Part shown: in pieces, positions 61,081 through 64,000 of the stretch | Layout: each line of letters starts with the position of its first letter | How positions within the stretch are numbered: the stretch's first letter is position 1 | Assembly (NCBI GenBank): GCA_964639765.1 | Contig: CAZXEN010000008.1 | Coordinates: 1-64,000 of the forward strand | DNA from: Scybalousia_A sp964639765 | GTDB lineage: Bacteria; Bacteroidota; Bacteroidia; Bacteroidales; P3 | Length of the DNA: 64,000 bases | Direction of reading: 5' to 3' | Notes under the pieces: generated by a model | What the model was told of the DNA's origin: nothing | Seen by the model: the letters and a program-made list of their open reading frames with translations, nothing else | Databases searched by the model: none | Made by a program: the position numbers and the translations under genes

Positions 61081-62411
61081 TATTTGTCTTTTATGCAGAC
61101 TTCTTCTATGGCATTCAAGGCTTCTGTATGTCCCATCTCCAAACTTATGTTAAGATATTCACAAGCTTCTTTTATTTTGTTTCTTCTTGCGAGATTTACG
61201 CCTATAAGATAATATATATCAGGGACATCTTTTTCCAAAGACAATGCTTTTTTCAAATATCTTAAAGCTTTTACAGGTTGATAGTCCTCGCTGTATAGTC
61301 TTCCCAAGTTATAATAAGCATCAAAATAATAAGGTTCCTTTTTTATGGAAAGGTTATATTCTTCCACAGCTTCCATAACATGCCCTGTATATTCCAAAGC
61401 CAGACCTAAGTTGTCATGAATATAGGGAGTATTTTCGTTTAATTGAAAACAAGCCCTGAAGTCCATAAGAGCAAATTCATATTGTTTGCAGTTTGCATAG
61501 ACAATACCTCTGTAATTGTAGGCATCTGCAAATGTATCACACAAAAAAATAGCCATACTTAAACAATGCAGGGCATTGTTGTAATCCCTAAGATGATTAT
61601 AGTTGATTCCTTTCAGATAATAAATATAATAGTCATCTTTAATAATCAGACAAGTATCCAAATCAATATTAGACATCACATAGTCCGAATTGTATCCGTG
61701 ACATAAGGCACGATGTAGATAGACATCATTGTTTACATATCCTTTTTTTATGGCACTGTTGTAGAAAGCAAGGGCAGAAACATATTCTTTTCTTTCTTCC
61801 CTTATTCTTCCAAGAACAAAATCCACAAGAGCTATATTGTCTTCTGAAAGTATATCTATTGCTTTGTTATAGGCTTGCATATAATTGTTTTGAACATAAT
61901 AAAGTATGGTTTGCAAGGTCTTATAAGGCACACTCTCCATTCTGTCGACTTCTTCTTTATATAGGTATCTTTCTATAGCCTGACAAATATTATTCAAATC
62001 TTTTTTGTCCATAACCCTCAAATCATACAAAGCTGTCAAAGGAATATTATTTATATCCAAATCCTCCAATACAGACACCAGAATACTGTCATTGTTTTTG
62101 TTTTTTGCAAGATAGGAATATAAAACTATATCGCTTAGAAAATTGTTTTCGCCTTCATCAAACAGTTTCTTGGATAATCCGTATGCTTGTTTGTATTGTT
62201 TGTTTGAGTAGTGCATTACACAAAGAATATTTTCTACAGCAGTAATATCAAAATAATCCTCTTGTTTAGCCAGTTCATATATGTTTTTAGCCCTCTCATA
62301 GTCTTCTTCCTGAAAAGCCTGCCGCATAATGGCAGCATAGTTTCTCTCCTGAGCATGGGAAAGACACAGAAAAGATAACAGGAACAATATACTAAACAGC
62401 TTTTTTTTCAT
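61080..62411 (-). CDS. Exported TPR protein
   Basis: A 443-residue protein with a signal peptide (MKKKLFSILFLLSFLCLSHAQ). The C-terminal ~250 residues hold about six tetratricopeptide repeats ('ALAFYNSAIKKGYVNNDVYL', 'YYIYYLKGINYNHLRDYNNA', 'FADAYNYRGIVYANCKQYEF', 'YYFDAYYNLGRLYSEDYQPV'). The N-terminal half is also helical and may hold degenerate repeats. Such proteins scaffold complexes in the periplasm; no partner is evident. It starts 12 bases after the stop of the Sua5/YrdC gene on the same strand. Confidence 0.75.
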   Translation of the reverse strand: MKKKLFSILFLLSFLCLSHAQERNYAAIMRQAFQEEDYERAKNIYELAKQEDYFDITAVENILCVMHYSNKQYKQAYGLSKKLFDEGENNFLSDIVLYSYLAKNKNNDSILVSVLEDLDINNIPLTALYDLRVMDKKDLNNICQAIERYLYKEEVDRMESVPYKTLQTILYYVQNNYMQAYNKAIDILSEDNIALVDFVLGRIREERKEYVSALAFYNSAIKKGYVNNDVYLHRALCHGYNSDYVMSNIDLDTCLIIKDDYYIYYLKGINYNHLRDYNNALHCLSMAIFLCDTFADAYNYRGIVYANCKQYEFALMDFRACFQLNENTPYIHDNLGLALEYTGHVMEAVEEYNLSIKKEPYYFDAYYNLGRLYSEDYQPVKALRYLKKALSLEKDVPDIYYLIGVNLARRNKIKEACEYLNISLEMGHTEALNAIEEVCIKDK

Positions 62412-62423
62412 ACATGGATTTTA

Positions 62424-63035
62424 CTACAAAACACCTAAGCCTTCTCTTTCAACCACAAATTCGTCATCAGTAAGATTTACCACCGTTGATGGAATGTTTC
62501 TACAACTGTCACTCTCTACAACCATGGCAACTTTGTTATTATACTTTTCTTCCAACAGTTCTGCACAGGTATAGTCTTCCTGTTCCAGTTCTTCCCCGTG
62601 TGGCACAGAAGAAACCAGCAATGGTCTGCCTATTCTTTGCAGAATATCCAAGCATATCTGGTTTTCTGGCAAACGTATTCCAATAGTTTTCTTTTTTGAT
62701 TGGAATATTTTCGGTGTTAGATTGCTGGCAGATAAGACAAAAGTAAATCCCCCTGTTTGAAGACTTTTGATAAATGAAAACTGTTTGTTGCCAAGAGGCT
62801 TGGTATAAGGAGTGCTTGCTGAAAGATTTTCACAGAGTAATGAAAAATTGCTCTTTTCTAATACCTTGCCTTTTAGTTCTGCAAGATTTTTCGCAGCCTT
62901 TCTGCTTTGTATATCACACACAAAAGCGTACAGTGTATCAGTAGGCACAATGACTATCTCTTCGTTTTCCAAAGCCGACACAATGCTTTCAATTTGTTTT
63001 TTACCAAGATTGTCTGAGTAGGTTTTTATTATCAT
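62424..63035 (-). CDS. Sua5/YciO/YrdC/YwlC family protein (threonylcarbamoyl-AMP synthase-like)
   Basis: A 203-residue protein with the YrdC domain: 'ALENEEIVIVPTDTLYAFVC' near residue 22 (the PTDT.Y signature), 'KPLGNKQFSFIKSL', 'TIGIRLPENQICLDIL' and 'GRPLLVSSVPHGEELE'. The enzyme makes the threonylcarbamoyl-AMP used for t6A37 of tRNA. It could also be a YciO-type paralogue of unknown role, since the usual 'LCxD' catalytic wording is modified and the protein is short. The polA gene is 49 bases upstream. Confidence 0.82.
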   Translation of the reverse strand: MIIKTYSDNLGKKQIESIVSALENEEIVIVPTDTLYAFVCDIQSRKAAKNLAELKGKVLEKSNFSLLCENLSASTPYTKPLGNKQFSFIKSLQTGGFTFVLSASNLTPKIFQSKKKTIGIRLPENQICLDILQRIGRPLLVSSVPHGEELEQEDYTCAELLEEKYNNKVAMVVESDSCRNIPSTVVNLTDDEFVVEREGLGVL

Positions 63036-63084
63036 TTTTTATTCTTTTTCTTAATATGACTGTTACTGCCAGCGGAGATTTCCG

Positions 63085-64000
63085 CTATTTCATTTCTAAC
63101 CAGTTCTTGCCAACTCCATAATCGGCTATTATAGGGACATTTTCCAACGGCAAAGCTTCCTGCATAACCTTAGGGACAAGTTCTTTCATTATATCAAGTT
63201 CGTCTTGAGGAACATCAAATATAAGTTCATCATGTATTTGTACAAGCAGTTTGCTTTGCAGGTTTCTTTCTTTTATCTCTTTGTGGATATTCACCATCGC
63301 AATCTTTATCATATCTGCACTTGTTCCTTGAATAGTCATATTAACAGCATTGCGGTTGTCAAAATTTCTTAGGTTGGCGTTTGCAGAATTGATATTTCTT
63401 AGATAACGTCTTCGCTTCAAAAGAGTTTCTGCATAACCTTTTTCGCGGGCAAAGGCAATTCTTTTGTTGATAAATTCTTCCACGCTTGGATAAGCGGCAA
63501 AATATTCGTTGATAAGTTCCTGTGCTTCCGTTCTGCTGATGAACAGGGATTCAGACAAGCCGAAAGCAGAGATGCCATATATGATTCCGAAATTGACACT
63601 CTTGGCAGAAGAACGCATTTGCTTGCTTACCTGACTTTCATCTACGTGATATATTTTTGCGGCAGTGGATGTATGAATGTCTTTTCCTTCCTGAAAATCT
63701 TTACAAAGATGATTGTCTTTTGACAATGAAGCAATTATTCTTAATTCTATTTGAGAATAATCGGCAGAAAGAAGAAAATGTCCTTCATAGTTTGGAACAA
63801 AGGCACGACGGATTTCTTTTCCTTGCTCAGAACGGATAGGTATGTTCTGCAAATTGGGATTGGCAGAAGAAAGCCTTCCTGTTGCTGTAACAGCTTGGTT
63901 GAATGTTGTATGTATTCTTCCGGTTTTCCTGTTCACAAGTAAAGGAAGAGCATCAACGTATGTGTTTTTCAGTTTGGAAAGTTTTCTCCATTCCAAGATT
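63085..64000 (-). CDS. polA: DNA polymerase I, C-terminal part
   Basis: The frame is open to the window edge, so the gene starts beyond 64000 and the last ~305 residues are seen. This is the polymerase domain: motif A 'LLSADYSQIELRIIA', the O-helix 'AKSVNFGIIYGISAFGLSES', and motif C 'VQIHDELIFDVP'. The 'STAAKIY' and 'AVNMTIQGTSADMIK' segments are normal. Pol I fills gaps and removes RNA primers. A short hairpin (63071-63086) overlaps the stop codon. Confidence 0.96.
   Translation of the reverse strand, partial: ILEWRKLSKLKNTYVDALPLLVNRKTGRIHTTFNQAVTATGRLSSANPNLQNIPIRSEQGKEIRRAFVPNYEGHFLLSADYSQIELRIIASLSKDNHLCKDFQEGKDIHTSTAAKIYHVDESQVSKQMRSSAKSVNFGIIYGISAFGLSESLFISRTEAQELINEYFAAYPSVEEFINKRIAFAREKGYAETLLKRRRYLRNINSANANLRNFDNRNAVNMTIQGTSADMIKIAMVNIHKEIKERNLQSKLLVQIHDELIFDVPQDELDIMKELVPKVMQEALPLENVPIIADYGVGKNWLEMK

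Overview
The window is a 64 kb stretch of chromosome from a low-GC, probably anaerobic member of the Bacteroidota (Bacteroidales-like). The evidence is a type IX secretion C-terminal domain on a large surface protein, lipoproteins with an acidic run directly after the lipobox cysteine, and recurring promoters of the Bacteroidota form TTTG-N19/20-TAnnTTTG with no clear Shine-Dalgarno sites. A single-chain pyruvate:ferredoxin oxidoreductase and an A-type flavodiiron protein indicate anaerobic metabolism with oxygen defence. Nearly everything is vertically inherited housekeeping sequence. I see no rRNA, tRNA, CRISPR array, prophage, integrase or insertion sequence.

Layout. 1-5.7 kb: the 3' part of pnp, a secreted T9SS surface protein, a structured gene-free stretch of 0.9 kb, and a small surface lipoprotein. 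5.9-12.1 kb (minus strand): a tightly packed run of porin-like protein, nucleoside-recognition-type membrane protein, dxs, atpB and a TPR protein. 12.3-15.3 kb (plus): clpP, a thioredoxin-fold lipoprotein with a degenerate active site, and dprA. 15.4-19.7 kb: an outer-membrane barrel, a biotin-dependent carboxyltransferase with its biotin carrier, bifunctional DAHP synthase/chorismate mutase, and a 56-residue ORF. 19.8-22.8 kb: an ECF sigma factor divergent from an HtrA protease, then a paralogue of the first small lipoprotein. 22.9-33.9 kb: mfd, divergent from sufD-nadK-hflX-mscS, then a DUF4810/DUF799 lipoprotein pair and radA. 34-42 kb: nifJ divergent from ileS, then dapD. 42.6-50.3 kb: a probable operon rsfS-ftsH-LUD protein-unknown secreted protein-dipeptidyl peptidase-tilS. 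50.3-57.3 kb: flavodiiron protein, folP, a DUF4139 protein, a DUF6089/PorG-like barrel, and rpsA. 57.7-64 kb: metK, groES-groEL, a TPR protein, a Sua5/YrdC protein, and the 3' part of polA.

The genes cover protein quality control (clpP, ftsH, groESL, degQ with its sigma factor), genome maintenance (mfd, radA, dprA, polA), translation and RNA (ileS, rpsA, tilS, rsfS, pnp, TsaC/Sua5), core biosynthesis (dxs, aromatic amino acids, lysine via dapD, folate, SAM, NAD kinase) and the cell envelope.

The least explained signals lie between genes. They are a consensus promoter running into a folded region with no ORF (about 4.56-4.85 kb), structured divergent spacers at 42.28-42.44 and 51.65-51.91 kb, a dispersed AAGACTTTTT word, and a conserved 5' leader shared by the two small lipoprotein paralogues. 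The most unusual coding locus is the DUF4810/DUF799 pair, in which the second protein has acquired a long Lys/Glu-rich segment and no CsgG partner is adjacent. These are candidates from reading alone. No alignment, folding or database search was run.
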